From Lathyrus oleraceus (taxonomy: Eukaryota > Streptophyta > Magnoliopsida > Fabales > Fabaceae), in NCBI RefSeq assembly GCF_024323335.1, contig NC_066583.1:370079952-370143951 (forward strand): a DNA stretch of 64,000 nt, given 5' to 3'. Shown here one piece after another: positions 39,115-50,393 of this stretch. A model generated the notes under the pieces. The model was not told the DNA's origin and ran no database searches. It saw nothing but the letters and a program-made list of their open reading frames with translations. The stretch's first letter is position 1, and each line of letters begins with the position of its first letter. Both the position numbers and the translations under genes were made by a program.

Positions 39115-40124
39115 AGGAACTTGATAGTTTAGACGAACTACAACCGTGGGAAGTAGAGGAAGAAGACTTGAAGAAGGAGGTTACTGACGAAAAAGCGCCT
39201 ATTGAATTGAAAATACTACCTTCTACTTTGAAGTATGTATTCCTAGATGAGACCGAGGCAAAGCCGGTCATCATAAGCAACCTGTTGACAAATGAAGAAG
39301 AAGCCCGTCTGATCACTGTGCTAAAAACAAATCAAGAAGCCATGGGTTGGACTCTTTCCGATCTAAAAGGAATTAGTCCCTCCTATTGCATGCACAAGAT
39401 TTTGATGGAAGAGGATTTTAAGCCGGTAGCTCAACCACAACGCCGCTTAAATCCTACCATGAAGGAGGTTGTTCGAAAGGAAGTTGTGAAGCTGTTGGAT
39501 GCGGGGATGATTTACCCGATCTCGGATAGTCCATGGGTTAGTCCCGTGCATGTGGTTTCGAAGAAGGGTGGAATTACCGTAATCCGAAATGACAAGGATG
39601 AATTGATCCCTACTAAAGTTGCAACGGGGTGGCGAATGTGTATTGATTATCGGCGGTTGAATACCGCAACTCGAAAGGATCATTTTCCACTCCCGTTCAT
39701 GGATCAAATGCTCGAAAGACTCTCGGGCCAACAATACTATTGTTTCTTGGACGGCTATTCCGGGTATAACGAAATTGCGGTTGACCCGGCCGATCATGAG
39801 AAGACGGCTTTCACGTGTCCGTTTGGAGTGTTCGCATACCGAAAAATGCCCTTTGGGCTGTGCAATGCACCGACGACTTTCCAACGATGTGTGCAAGCCA
39901 TTTTTGCCGATCTGATAGAGAAAACAATGGAAGTCTTCATGAATGACTTCTCGGTATTTGATGGGTCCTTTAGTTTATGCTTGGCAAACTTGAAAACGGT
40001 GTTGGAAAGATGTGTAAAGACCAATCTGGTGCTTAATTGGGAGAAGTGTCACTTCATGGTGACCGAGGGGATCGTGCTTGGCCACAAAGTCTCTTCAAGG
40101 GGGCTTGAAGTGGATCGAGCTAAG
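39108..40124 (+). pseudogene. Cyclops-like reverse transcriptase, N-terminal part
   Basis: Continues the polyprotein in a shifted phase. Shows EEARLITVLKTNQEAMGWTL, LNPTMKEVVRKEVVKLLDAG, WVSPVHVVSKKGGITV, WRMCIDYRRLNTATRKDHFP, LDGYSGYNEIAVDP, FAYRKMPFGLCNAPTTFQRC, and the catalytic region VFMNDFSVF. Family members have two Asp after the Met of this box; here the first is Asn, which should abolish polymerase activity. The frame stops being Cyclops at 40124, where solo LTR B is inserted after GLEVDRAK. The open frame that continues to 40295 reads LTR sequence and is not part of the protein. Confidence 0.93.
40120..40124. other. Target duplication CTAAG, left copy (solo LTR B)
   Basis: CTAAG precedes TGTCGCATTACGCG here and follows GGTGCTACA at 63126-63130. 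Removing LTR B and one copy restores the Cyclops RT reading phase, which proves the insertion boundaries. Confidence 0.95.
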
Positions 40125-41501
40125 TGTCGCATTACGCGAAAAACCGGCGGGAAAACAAGAACAACAGAGCCGCCACCGTGCGTTATTTATCCCAAAAGAG
40201 GGAAAGGAAACGCTCGAAGTAAACCTGGAAAAAGCATGGTCTTGCGACCAAAGAGAATGGGATCGGGAGTCGGTTATGCGAAAGGAAGGTATTAGCACCC
40301 CTACGCATCCGTCGTACTCGACGGGATCCACGCACAATAGGAAGGGAAAATGGTTGCTAAAACACTGCTCACAAACATCTACACAGGCTGAAAGAGACAC
40401 CAGAAAACAAACAAGACTGACTCGGCAGGATATCGCATCCTGGGCCTACTTAGTCTATCAAGCATAGACATCAGAGTCTAAGTAGTTCGGACTGGGGAAA
40501 TGACACATGCTCGCTAGGATGTCGCATCCTATGCATACGTATCTTCTTGGACAAAGAAGAATCAGAGCATTCGTAGCTCGGCTAACATGCACAAAAAACA
40601 CAACAGATACAGGCAAACGTGGAACCCGAATGCCAATCGCTGGACTTACATCAGCTTCCGAACCAAACACACCCACACTGGAAACCAGATGCCACTTGAT
40701 GGACTTATACCGGACTCCAAGCACACAACAAGAGGATACGGAATGCCAATCGCTGGTCTTACATCCATCTCCTGACACACGCAAAACAAAACAAAACAGG
40801 GCGCCCGGAGAGATCAGCTCATCTCCTGCCTACGTACCTCATCTGGTATGAGGATTAGGGCGACGTAGTTCCCCTACGAAGGGATACAGGACTAGCCTAA
40901 CCAGATAACAGAGGGAGACACAACTAGGGAGACTAACTCGAGCCTAGATGTTATCATGCAAAATCATCCCTAAGTCAAGGTTTCTAGCTAACTTGCACAG
41001 GAAGCAAGCCTATCCTAATCAACTCAAACAGCAAAGCAAATAATCGCAAATAGCACACACTATATACACACAAGTGGGGCTCAATCAATGGGTTAGGCTG
41101 CAAGAGCAAGCCATCTGTATCTGGGTAAGGGTAGCTCTTAACCTTGACATTGAGAGTCAAGGTGAAGTAGATGAAAGGTGAGTGAAGATGAGACTTCACA
41201 GCTCTCATCCCTGGCCAGGGAGAGCTTCAGACAAAGGAGCGTGGGTTCAGAATGTGGGAACCCTTCTACACTCAAGACACGGACTCAACTGTACAACTGT
41301 ACAAGATCTTGGGTTACTGTCCTCAATGCGTCAACACAGTGGTGTGAGCAGAGGGACGACTCAACAGAATAGCGGGAGATAGATTGCATATCTCTTTTGT
41401 CCGCCAATTGCCTCATAGAGGTCTTTACCTGCTTGGGAACAAAAGTAAACAAGCACAAACATCGCCTCTTAAGGAGGACTTCAAACAGGTGCCTGGCCAA
41501 G
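40125..41501 (-). mobile_element. Solo LTR B (Ogre-like), left part
   Basis: Starts TGTCGCATTACGCGAAAAACC. It has the common Ogre LTR order (AGAGCCGCCACCGTGCG, TTATTTATCCC, GAAGGTATTAGCACCCCTAC, about three LTR tandem repeats at 40613-40790, GCCTCTTAAGGAGGACTTC) and is interrupted at 41501 by Ogre-C. The two parts together are about 4.7 kb (4,704 bp without the extra CCAAG). No internal element sequence is attached, so it is a solo LTR left by LTR-LTR recombination. Confidence 0.93.
41497..41501. other. Target duplication CCAAG, left copy (Ogre-C)
   Basis: CCAAG precedes TGTCGCATCCTGCG here and follows GAGGTGTTACA at 59789-59793. Joining the flanks restores the continuous LTR B sequence CCTGGCCAAG/TAACAGGCCAGG. 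Confidence 0.96.
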
Positions 41502-41894
41502 TGTCGCATCCTGCGAAAAATCAACCGGCGAGCTAAAAAAGAAAACACACAGAGCCGCCACTAAACGTTATTTATCCCAAGATAGGGAAAGGAAACGCTC
41601 AGAGAAACCTGGAAAGACATGGTCTCGCGACCAGAGAGAAAAGGTTCGGGAGTCGGTTACGCAAGGGGAAGGTATTAGCACCCCTCACGTCCGTCGTACT
41701 CGACGGGATCCACGTCCTAGAATAAAGAAAAGGTTGCTAAACATCACACACACACACACGGGGAACGCAGGTGGGGTTAAGAGAAACGGGCTCGATAAGG
41801 TATCGCACCTTATGCCTACATATCTTGTTTGGAACAAGAATCAGAGCCACTGTAGTTCGGCTTACGCACGCCAAACAACACAAAACAAACCAAC

Positions 41895-42105
41895 AAACAG
41901 ATGGCAAACGTGGAGCCCGACAACCACTGGATGGAATTACGTCGGCATCCGAACCAAAACACACTCAAAATGGCAAACGAGGAGCCCGACTGCCAATCAC
42001 TGGGCTTACGTCGGCATCCGAGCCAAAACACACTCAAAGGGCAAACGTGGAGCCCGACAGCCAATCACTGGGCTTACGTCGGCATCCGAACCCAAACATA
42101 CAGTC
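41895..42105. repeat. LTR-internal tandem repeat, 3 copies (Ogre-C 3' LTR)
   Basis: Units of about 68 bp: GGCAAACGTGGAGCCCGACA, CACTGG, TTACGTCGGCATCCGAACC, AAAACACACTCAAA. The 5' LTR has only two units at the same place (55090-55225), so one was gained or lost after insertion or by exchange with another copy. Confidence 0.92.
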
Positions 42106-43954
42106 AGATAACAAGTAAACGCACGCAAAAAAGAAAAAGGTTGCCCGGAGTGGTCTCGCACGACCACCTGCCTACATACCTCGTCTGGAACGAGGATCAG
42201 GGCGATGTAGTTCCCCTGAAAGGGACTAAATTGCTAACCAGAAACCGGGGAAAAATACACAACTAGGGAGCTGAGACTCGAGCCTAATGTTGTCATGCAT
42301 CGTTAACCCTAAGTTCGGTTTTCTATCCTACTTGCATAAGCAAACTAACCTAACCAGGAAAGAAGCTAGCACACAAGCATACAATCATATCATACATCAA
42401 ATGAGAACAGGCATCCCAAACAAGCATGTCAATCAGATATTCACAGAGCACACGCTATAACCAAACAAGGGGGCTCAATCAATCAGGTTTGACTGCCTAA
42501 GCAAGTCGTCTGTACAGGCTGGTTTTGCTCTTAACCTTGCCATTACGAGGCTAAGGTGAAGCAGATGAAAGGATGAAGTGAGGATCAGACCTCACAGCTC
42601 ATATCCCTGACCAGGGAGAGCTTCTGACAAATGAGCATGGGTCCAGAATAGGGGAACCCTTTTATACTCGATGACTCTGACACAACAGATCTTGGGCTTT
42701 TGATCTCAATGCTACAACCATGTAATGGGAGCAAGGAGAAGACTCAACTGAATAGTGGGGGGTAGGCTGCATACCTCTACCTTCCACCAATTGCCTTATT
42801 TAAAGGACTTTCACCTGCTTGGGCTTAAAAATAAACAACCACAATCATTGCCTCTTAAGGAGGACTTCAGACATTTATTTGCCCGGCCCGGTAACAGCCG
42901 GGTCTCCAGACTACATGAAGTCAAGAGATTTTACCTCTATGCAAGTTGCTTAAGCAACGCAAAGCAAAAGTTCACAAGGAACTGAGCAACTAAAGTACCT
43001 GGAAACAATCAAACACAGTTAGTACTCAGACAGACAAAACCAAACAGCAAGTGTTCAATCAATCAAACTATACAAAGCAATGCACAACAAAGCAAGCTCA
43101 AAGCTTAAGCCCAAGCTTCAAAACCTACAAAACAATGTTATGTTAGTGTACCAACATCAACAACATCAATTAAAATAGATTTGGATCATTCTCCATGTGC
43201 ATTATGCCTTTGATCCTGAAAAATCAAGCAAACATTAGCAACTAGACCACTAGGCTAAGCCTAGGGTCCAAAGGCAATAAAAATTCCTAAACAGCAAGGT
43301 ATCCACCAACCAATCTCAAATTAAAGTCAAACAAGAGCAAACATCCTTGGTCTCATGTTTATATCCTTCATCATGCTCATGTTATGCACAAAACAATCCA
43401 AACTAGTTCAAATGAAGCACCAAGCATACAAACAGAACTATTGCATTCAAATCCACATCAAAATAAATCCAAAAATTCTCAAATTAATTACACCTAAACA
43501 GGGCCTAATCCAGGTATGGCACACCAAATTTCAGCTTAATTGGGCAAATGGAACCATGTCAATGAAAATCGACAAAAACAGACACAATTACATGCTCCAA
43601 TTCACACCATCAATACATGCTTCCACTTCAAAAATTCATAACTCAATGAAAACAAAAAAGAAATGGATGAGACCAAAACAGGAATGTCACAACATGTGTC
43701 TACTACAAGCATATTAAATTTCATGATCATACAATACCACACGAGCATTTCTCAACCAATCTACCAACATGTATCATATGAGCTTGCATAAATGATCACC
43801 AGAGATGAAAAATAGCAATCAATTTGAAAATGCCACATAAAATTCCACAAAAATTCACATAGCATCTTAACATACCAATCAACCATCATGCAAAATTTCA
43901 TTTCATTCTAACAAGTATAGACCACTCAAAAAAATCCTGCAAGTTGACATAATG

Positions 43955-43979
43955 AGGTGTGACACAAATTGTCACACCT
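43955..43979. other. LTR palindrome AGGTGTGACA / TGTCACACCT (Ogre-C 3' LTR)
   Basis: Perfect 10-bp arms around CAAAT; counterpart of 21913, 57083 and 60851. Confidence 0.85.
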
Positions 43980-45115
43980 AAGTTCCAGAATTTGCTGCTC
44001 ATTGACCAGGTATCAAAAATGCATGAAATTTATATATAAATGAACATCAACCAGTCAAGAATTATCACAAAAATTTTCAGACATTTATTTTATGATATGA
44101 GCATTTCATGATCAAATTGCCAAAATGTACCAAGAATGCACACATGTGAAGCAAGTCTAGGTCAAACAAGATATTTGCCATGCACAACTTTGACCAATAG
44201 GTCAAAAAAAACCTACACTCAACAAGGAAGCTATAGAAAAAATTTCCATATTTTTAGGAATTTTCTACTATTTTTTATGAATTTTTAAAGATGTTTGCAA
44301 TTTTTTAATAATTAAATGAATTAATTAAAGTTCATAATGGCAGTTTCGTAATTTATGCTTGGCGCGGGAGGGAAACTTGTTATTTGAAAATTTGAACAGG
44401 ATTTTGGATCTAGCAAGCTTCCTATCATCGTTCCAGCCATGAATTTTCCAGAAAATTGAAAAAAATGATGAACACGACATCTCAATGGAAATTAGCAAGC
44501 TTATAGTCGTTAGAACCGTCTCAATGCGAGGAACACAAATATCACACTATTACATCCTAAAAGTTCCTAAATCAAGAGAATCGAAGCACTTAGGGTTCAT
44601 GTTCATAATTTCAAATCACGATTGCACAGGCTATGGTTCACTATTCTCAAAACCAACACATATCCATGATCTACATAACAAGGCCTTTCAAACGCATATA
44701 ATTATGAAGCATTTGGTGAAAGTCGAATTTTGCTCAAACCTGGAAATGGCAGTAGTGATGCGCGTGGCTTTGGCTTTAATTCCTCAAAACAGCAACAGTA
44801 GAAGGATATAGAAGGTGATAGGAGATGCTAGCTTCGATTGCTTCTGCTCCTAGAGTCCTCAATTCGACTTTGCCATGGATGAGGTGATGATGAACAGTCG
44901 CGGTTCCAAGCTCTCCTCTCTTCAATTTCCAAAAACAGCTCGAGAAGATGATTAAAGGAAGTGAATGCAACAAGAATTTTCAAATTTGGTTGAAGATTGA
45001 GGGAGAATTGTGAAGTTGAAGGTTTGGTGTTCTTGAGCAATCTTGAGAGAATGAAGAAGTTTCAGATCCAATCTTGGTAATTGTGAGAGTCTGTTATGAT
45101 TAGGAAGTGTTTTAG

Positions 45116-45124
45116 AATATATAT
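45116..45124 (-). promoter_or_regulatory. Putative TATA box in the Ogre-C 3' LTR
   Basis: The sense strand reads GCTACCATATATATTCTAAA, about 1.4 kb inside the upstream LTR edge, aligned with 58361-58367 in the 5' LTR. Confidence 0.55.
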
Positions 45125-46526
45125 GGTAGCTTAATCCATCACTAATCATCTTAATTAACCACATTAGCATGTTAAGTGAAATTGTCATTTTGTAAACAAG
45201 GGCAAATTTGTAATTTCCATGTACAGCTCATTGCCAGCTGTTTTGACAGCTCATGCAAACTCCAAATGTCATATGTGAACCATAGAAACTTGTCCCATGC
45301 TTATTGGTAGTGTATTTCTCAAAATCACGTGTGTGTGGCAATTTGTCCAATTTTCACCATTCCACTTTTCAAACCACATTCCAAACCAAATGCTCTGGCC
45401 ACAAAGTGATTATTCAAACAAACTTAAAATTCCATTTCTGAGGTGTTGGAAAAAGTCCCATTCAAAAATTCCAATTATTTTGACATTTGGACCATTTTGC
45501 CCCTGGTCCAATTCAGCTGTCCAGTTGAAAAGTGACTTTTTGCCTTGGCCATTTTTGAACAAATCCAATGATGCACCCTCAAAGTACATGTCAAATGGAG
45601 TTTGTGCATATAAAGAACTTGCAATTTGGACAAAGTATGTGGAAATTATGGCCTCCTGATTACGGGTCATTTTTGAAATTCACTGAGCCATAACTCCCAA
45701 ACCATACATTTGATTTTCAAGTTCTTGGACTTTTTGGAAAGGTGAGAACAAGATCTACAACTTTCATGTTGAACAAATTTTCATTTGAAGCTTCCTTGGA
45801 CACGTGGCTTTGAGGTCCAAAACTTTCCATTTTTGGAAACTTCAGTCACAAGTCACTTTCTATTTTTGGCAGTTTTTGTCCTGACTTGATTTTCTTCCTT
45901 TTAAGCTTTGAGATGTCATTTAACACTTGTTCCAACATGAATGAAATGTATCCAACTCATTTTCACCTCCAAATCCATCAGATCATGTACAGTTGACCAC
46001 AGTTGACTTTTCATCTGATAGATGAATTTGGCCATGCATAGATCAAATTAAGCCCCAATCTCCAACTGAAATGGCTCAAGGGTGAAACCCTAGCCTCAAT
46101 AAGCACAATATAATCACAAAATGAACCCCATAACCATCAGAAACCTCATCTCCTGATCCAGCCCTGATTGGCCCAATGCAACTGATTAGGGTTGACCAGT
46201 GGTCAAAACCCTAATCTCAAGGAATCTTCTTCAATCTTCTGATGACATCCAACCATGATGATGATGTATCAATTCAATCAATATGAAGACCAATACCCTT
46301 GAGAATCATGAAACCCTAATTCACAGCCCAATCCTCAGATGGCCATGATCAGTCAATAAACCCTAGGCTTGCACTTGACTTCCTCATCTTCTGATCAAGA
46401 CTTTGGGAGAATGGCTTGCACAATGTAACCACATGATATGCAATATGCAATGCCTAATGACCTAAAAATGTATGCAATATGTTAATGCTAGTCCCAAGAG
46501 AGGAGGGCAAATTTTGAGGTGTTACA

Positions 46527-46540
46527 GCTGCCCCTATTCA
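46527..46540 (-). other. Ogre-C polypurine tract
   Basis: The sense strand reads TGAATAGGGGCAGC directly before the LTR TGTAACACC. Confidence 0.75.
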
Positions 46541-46839
46541 ATCCACTGTGAACCTGTCGATACGAATAGCCTCGGCTTTCGGATGATCAGAATGAAGAGT
46601 GATTGAATACCAAGAACAGACGAACAATTTGCACTCTGATGGGATATAATTAACGCCTGTCAGCATCGGCGAAGAAACAAACTCTGAAACGTCGACCTGG
46701 ATACCAAAATAAATGGTAACACAGGGATAACCATGGTCTGAACACCACTTATCCGCTCGGGATTATTATTCTTTCTTCTTTTTATGCTTTTCTTGAACCC
46801 CGCAAATTTTTCTCTGCGCAAACGATCCTCAGATCTCTG

Positions 46840-47365
46840 CATTTGAACCCCGGGAAATGCCTCAGCACTCATTCTTGCCAACATAATGAACCCCAATCTC
46901 CAATTTGAACCCCAGTCGCCTGACGATAACTCTCGATCGCCAAAATGAACCCCGTTCTCCAGAAAATGTCGCAACATCTCCCTTTCTCCATCTGAACCCC
47001 GTCTCCAGAAAATGTATCCACATTTCCTTTTCTCCATTTGAACCCCAGGAAAAATGCCTCAGCATATCCTTTTCTCCAATCTCTCGTGATAATTCCGCTG
47101 GCAACGACGGAACTAACACCAAACCACTCTGAGGGCGACATGTCAGAGGGTAACCCTTCACAACGGAAGGTAGCATGTGTATCTCTTCCTCAGAAGACAC
47201 CTATAACGACCTCCACTGGCATCCGCCAAAGCCTAAGGTGACACATGAACAGAAGACGATCCTAAGGACCTCATCCCGGATGTAATCTTCAACTCCATAT
47301 TCATTTGAACCCCGCTCTCCAGAAAATGTATCCACATTTCCTTTTCTCCACTTGAACCCCGGAAT
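46840..47365. repeat. Dispersed TTTGAACCCCG / TCTCCAGAAAATGT repeats
   Basis: (A/T)(T/C)(T/C)GAACCCC is seen about nine times, often followed by TCTCCAGAAAATGTATCCAC and TTTCCTTTTCTCCA. The spacing is irregular (about 20-60 bp). Open frames here on both strands reflect the repeat. This is the 3' untranslated region of Ogre-C. Confidence 0.85.
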
Positions 47366-47451
47366 CGCGCTGATCGCGTAACGTCTTCTGATATCATTTC
47401 CATCTCTGTCCGACGGAAACATTTCCTCCAATATCGCACTATTGGGGAACC
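47363..47451. repeat. Direct repeat flanking the 24-bp minisatellite (copy 1; copy 2 at 48149-48236)
   Basis: Both copies contain AATCGCGCTGATCGCGTAAC, TTTCCATCTCTGTCCGACGG and ATCGCACTA(T/C)TGGGG with a few differences. They bracket the 24-bp array, so the whole block may be a larger duplication whose middle expanded. Confidence 0.88.
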
Positions 47452-47541
47452 CTGCTGCTCTGCCGTTCTGATGCTAGACTCCTCAGAGTAACATCTCCCA
47501 CCGGGCACTGGCTGATGACCGGGAGAAAACTCGACGTTTAC

Positions 47542-47946
47542 TGGACATCGAACGATGATGTTTACTTGACACCAAATAATGATGTTTACCAGACATCGAA
47601 CAATGATGTTGACAGGACATCGAACAGTGATGTTTACCAGACATCGAACAGTGATGTTTACAGGACATCGAACAATGATGTTTACAGGACATCAAACAAG
47701 GATGTTGACAGGACATCAAACAAGGATGTTGACAGGACATCAAACAAGGATGTTGACAGGACATCGAACAAGGATGTTTACAGGACATCAAACAAGGATG
47801 TTTACAGGACATCAAACAATGATGTTGACAGGACATCAAACAAGGATGTTGACAGGACATCAATCAAGGATGTTGACAGGACATCGAACAAGGATGTTTA
47901 CAGGACATCAAACAAGGATGTTGACAAGACATCAAACAATGACCGA
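47542..47946. repeat. 24-bp minisatellite (about 17 copies)
   Basis: Consensus GGACATCGAACAATGATGTT plus TACA or GACA, with (A/G) variation in ATCAAACAAGGATG. Each unit has short complementary arms (ACATC/GATGT) 7 nt apart. Because 24 is a multiple of three, both strands stay open (plus TSNKDVDR-type, minus MSCQHPCL-type), but neither has coding support. Confidence 0.95.
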
Positions 47947-48429
47947 CCAGACATTAAACAATGACTGGGAAATAACTCGACGTTTACTGGACATCGAATG
48001 ATGATGTTTACTGACACCAAAGAAAGCTCGACCAGACACTTACTGATGACTGGGAAATACTGTTGTTCCAAACTCACAATGCTGAACTCCTCGGAGTATC
48101 GTCTTCATTATCCGGCAAAACCAAATCCCAAGCGGTAACCACGGCTTGAATCGCGCTGATCGCGTAACGTCCTTTGATGTTATTTCCATCTCTGTCCGAC
48201 GGAAAAACTCCCTCCAGTATCGCACTACTGGGGTACATCTCTGATCCAATCATGAGGCTAAACTCTTCGGAGTAACATCTTCACCTCTGGGCAAAACCAC
48301 CTCTCAAACGGTAACCACGGCTTGAGACTAGCTCTATGCTTGCAACAATGATGCATGATCTTTTTCTGCGTAATGCTCCATAATTATGGAAATGCTACGC
48401 GATTTATTATTTTTCTATGCAATATGCCA

Positions 48430-49200
48430 TGTTATTTTTTCATGATGAATGCATAAAAACAAAAACATCCCCCTCAAGGGACTCTTCTGAGGAGCACGAG
48501 ACACTCCGTTGAGGAACTCGTCATTACTCCGATCTCCACCCTGCTGGGGAATACCACTGCTGCTGGGAAAAGGTAACCCTTGCTGGGGAAGAACCTCCTT
48601 TCGCACCCAATCCACTCGAGAAACTGCTGGGGATAAGAACCACCAATGCACTCTGTGGGGATACAACAATCTTTTGACTTGCTGGGGATATCAATCCCGA
48701 CTCTGCTTTGGGAAAACCCTCACAGATACCTGCTGACTTCACTGGGGAAATGCTCACAGATACTCTGCTGGGGAAAATAGCAATCTCCAGACTCATCTGG
48801 GGATGCATCACTCTATCACCTGCTGGGCAACCCTCCTGACCCTGCTAGGGAAATGCCTATTATTCCGCTGGGGATAACTCCTGCAATCCACAGGTAGAAT
48901 CAGCTCAGCTGGGCATGCAAAAATCCATCCGTCCGCTACGGAAACTTGTCCAATCCACAGGTAGGATGAACATTGCTGGAGATATATTTCATTGAACCCG
49001 CTCCACTCGGGGAACTGCTGGAGATATATTTCTTTGAACCCGCTCCACTCGGGGAATAGCAACCTTCTGGACTGGCCGCTGAGGAAACACCGTTGTAAAT
49101 CTGCCGGGGACAACCATCCTGACTCGGCTGGAGAAGTCACAGATCTGGAATCTGCTGGGGAGCTAGCCCTATGATCCTGCTCGGGGACTTAGCTGGGAAA
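48430..49200 (-). repeat. Ogre-C 3' untranslated region rich in CTGCTGGGGA
   Basis: About 15 plus-strand copies of (T)GCTGGGGA or close variants. ACTCTGCTGGGGA at 48762-48774 is identical over 13 nt to the primer-binding site of this element, on the opposite strand. Near 48970 and 49014 a GCTGGAGATATATTTC plus TTGAACCCGCTCCACTCGGGG block is duplicated. Confidence 0.85.
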
Positions 49201-50185
49201 TGAGAAAAGTTGGCACCGAACACCCGTCGACTCATCAAACCACGGTATCCACCTCCCAATCTCGTATCAGCTTTCCACTTTTGAGAATTTCCAGACTCGT
49301 CTGGACCTTTTCTGCTCCATCATCTTATATTCCAAGTCGCCTCGCGCTCGACGAGAAACGTACTCCTGGGATTTATACAGAAATTTCAATTTTCCGACTT
49401 TGAAGAGTCTTCTTGATTAATTTCAAAAGTCGTCGGACGTCTCGTCATCTCTCCGTCCTTTCTTCATGCACTCGTCCCTGATCGGACTCTGCGGGGAATT
49501 ACATACTTTCAAGCCTTTCGACTTTGAAGAGTCTTCTTGATTACCATCAAGGATCGTCGCACGCCGCAACGTCACTTCGTCGTTTTTCCATTCATTAGTC
49601 CCTGAGCGAACTCTCTGGGGATCTATTACAAAGCTTCCACATCACAACCTGCAAGTGAGTGAAGAATATCTAACAGTACCTTGCAAAACAGACCGTCAGA
49701 TAAAACCGTGCCCCAGGCGTGTCAAGATTTCAACACTTGGGTCACTCATCCTTCCGAATAAGATTTCAAGCTTTCAATCTTATAAACATGCATTGGAAGG
49801 AACCTGTATGTGTTAAAATGCAACATTCTTTATCAACAATATCTGGATGTTTTTGCAATCAAAGCGGTAATGAAAAACAAAAACAAAATTATTTGACTGA
49901 ATGTGCATTTTATTGATTGGAAAGTGTGGCTCAAATGAGCACTACAAAAGGAAGCAATTCCTGAAAAGAGGTAATTGCGCTCAAAAGGAAAAATCTATCC
50001 TAATGGCAATGTGAAACCCGTGATCTCATCGAGTTCCAACTCGGTTACACCCCATATGTCCTCAGACTCTCCATGCTTTCTGCCTTCTGAACAAGACGCT
50101 TCTGATTGATCCCTACCGGGCATTATCCATGATGCTTTAACCAAAGCGAAAACGATCATGCGAGACGCAGTTGTTCGTTTCAATC
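49201..50185. other. Ogre-C 3' region without a recognised gene
   Basis: Contains a duplicated block TCGACTTTGAAGAGTCTTCTTGATTA (parts near 49397 and 49517), each followed by a CGTCG-rich stretch and CCCTGA(T/G)CG(G/A)ACTCTG(C/T)GGGGA. No protein domain is seen. Confidence 0.6.
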
Positions 50186-50188
50186 CCT

Positions 50189-50390
50189 CTCTTGCCTGGA
50201 CCGCCCTTTCGGGTTTTCAGTCCACCGGGATACCCCTTTTTGCCCAAGTCGCCTTCTCAGGTTTTCGACTTGCCGGGTGTACAATTTTTCAGTTTTATCC
50301 CTAATTTTTGCCCGAACCTTTCTTCTGTTTTTGGTTCGCCAGGATGCCCATTTTTGCCTGGACCATTTTGTTCTTTTCGTCCAGCGGGTC
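50189..50390 (-). other. Tandem covarying hairpins, Ogre-C copy (4 modules)
   Basis: Modules of about 50-60 bp. Stems: TGGAC (50197-50201) with GTCCA (50220-50224); CAAGTCG (50245-50251) with CGACTTG (50266-50272); CGAACC (50313-50318) with GGTTCG (50333-50338); CTGGAC (50358-50363) with GTCCAG (50379-50384). Each is preceded by TTGCC and followed by (A/G)C(C/G)(G/A)GG-type bases. Confidence 0.9.
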
Positions 50391-50393
50391 TAT

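Larger units (their letters stand above)
41502..46526 (-). repeat. 3' LTR of Ogre-C (5,025 bp)
   Basis: Plus-strand ends TGTCGCATCCTGCG and TTTTGAGGTGTTACA. The first 470 bp are almost identical to the 5' LTR start (54694 onward); later parts match less well, and about 44330-44830 has no counterpart there. Contains three copies of the LTR tandem repeat. Open frames in it (for example plus strand 43355-43717) have no recognisable domain. Confidence 0.95.

Noticed and set aside
40125..40467. Continuation of the RT frame beyond 40124
   Set aside because: The sequence there is LTR B (TGTCGCATTACG...), as shown by the CTAAG duplication and the resumption of RT at 63131.
47542..47946. CRISPR-like array
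   Set aside because: Units are contiguous without unique spacers, and the sequence is from a plant retrotransposon.
47515..48001. Repetitive proteins (TSNKDVDR-type on plus, MSCQHPCL-type on minus) in the minisatellite
   Set aside because: A 24-bp unit keeps all frames open by arithmetic; the array lies in a retrotransposon untranslated region.
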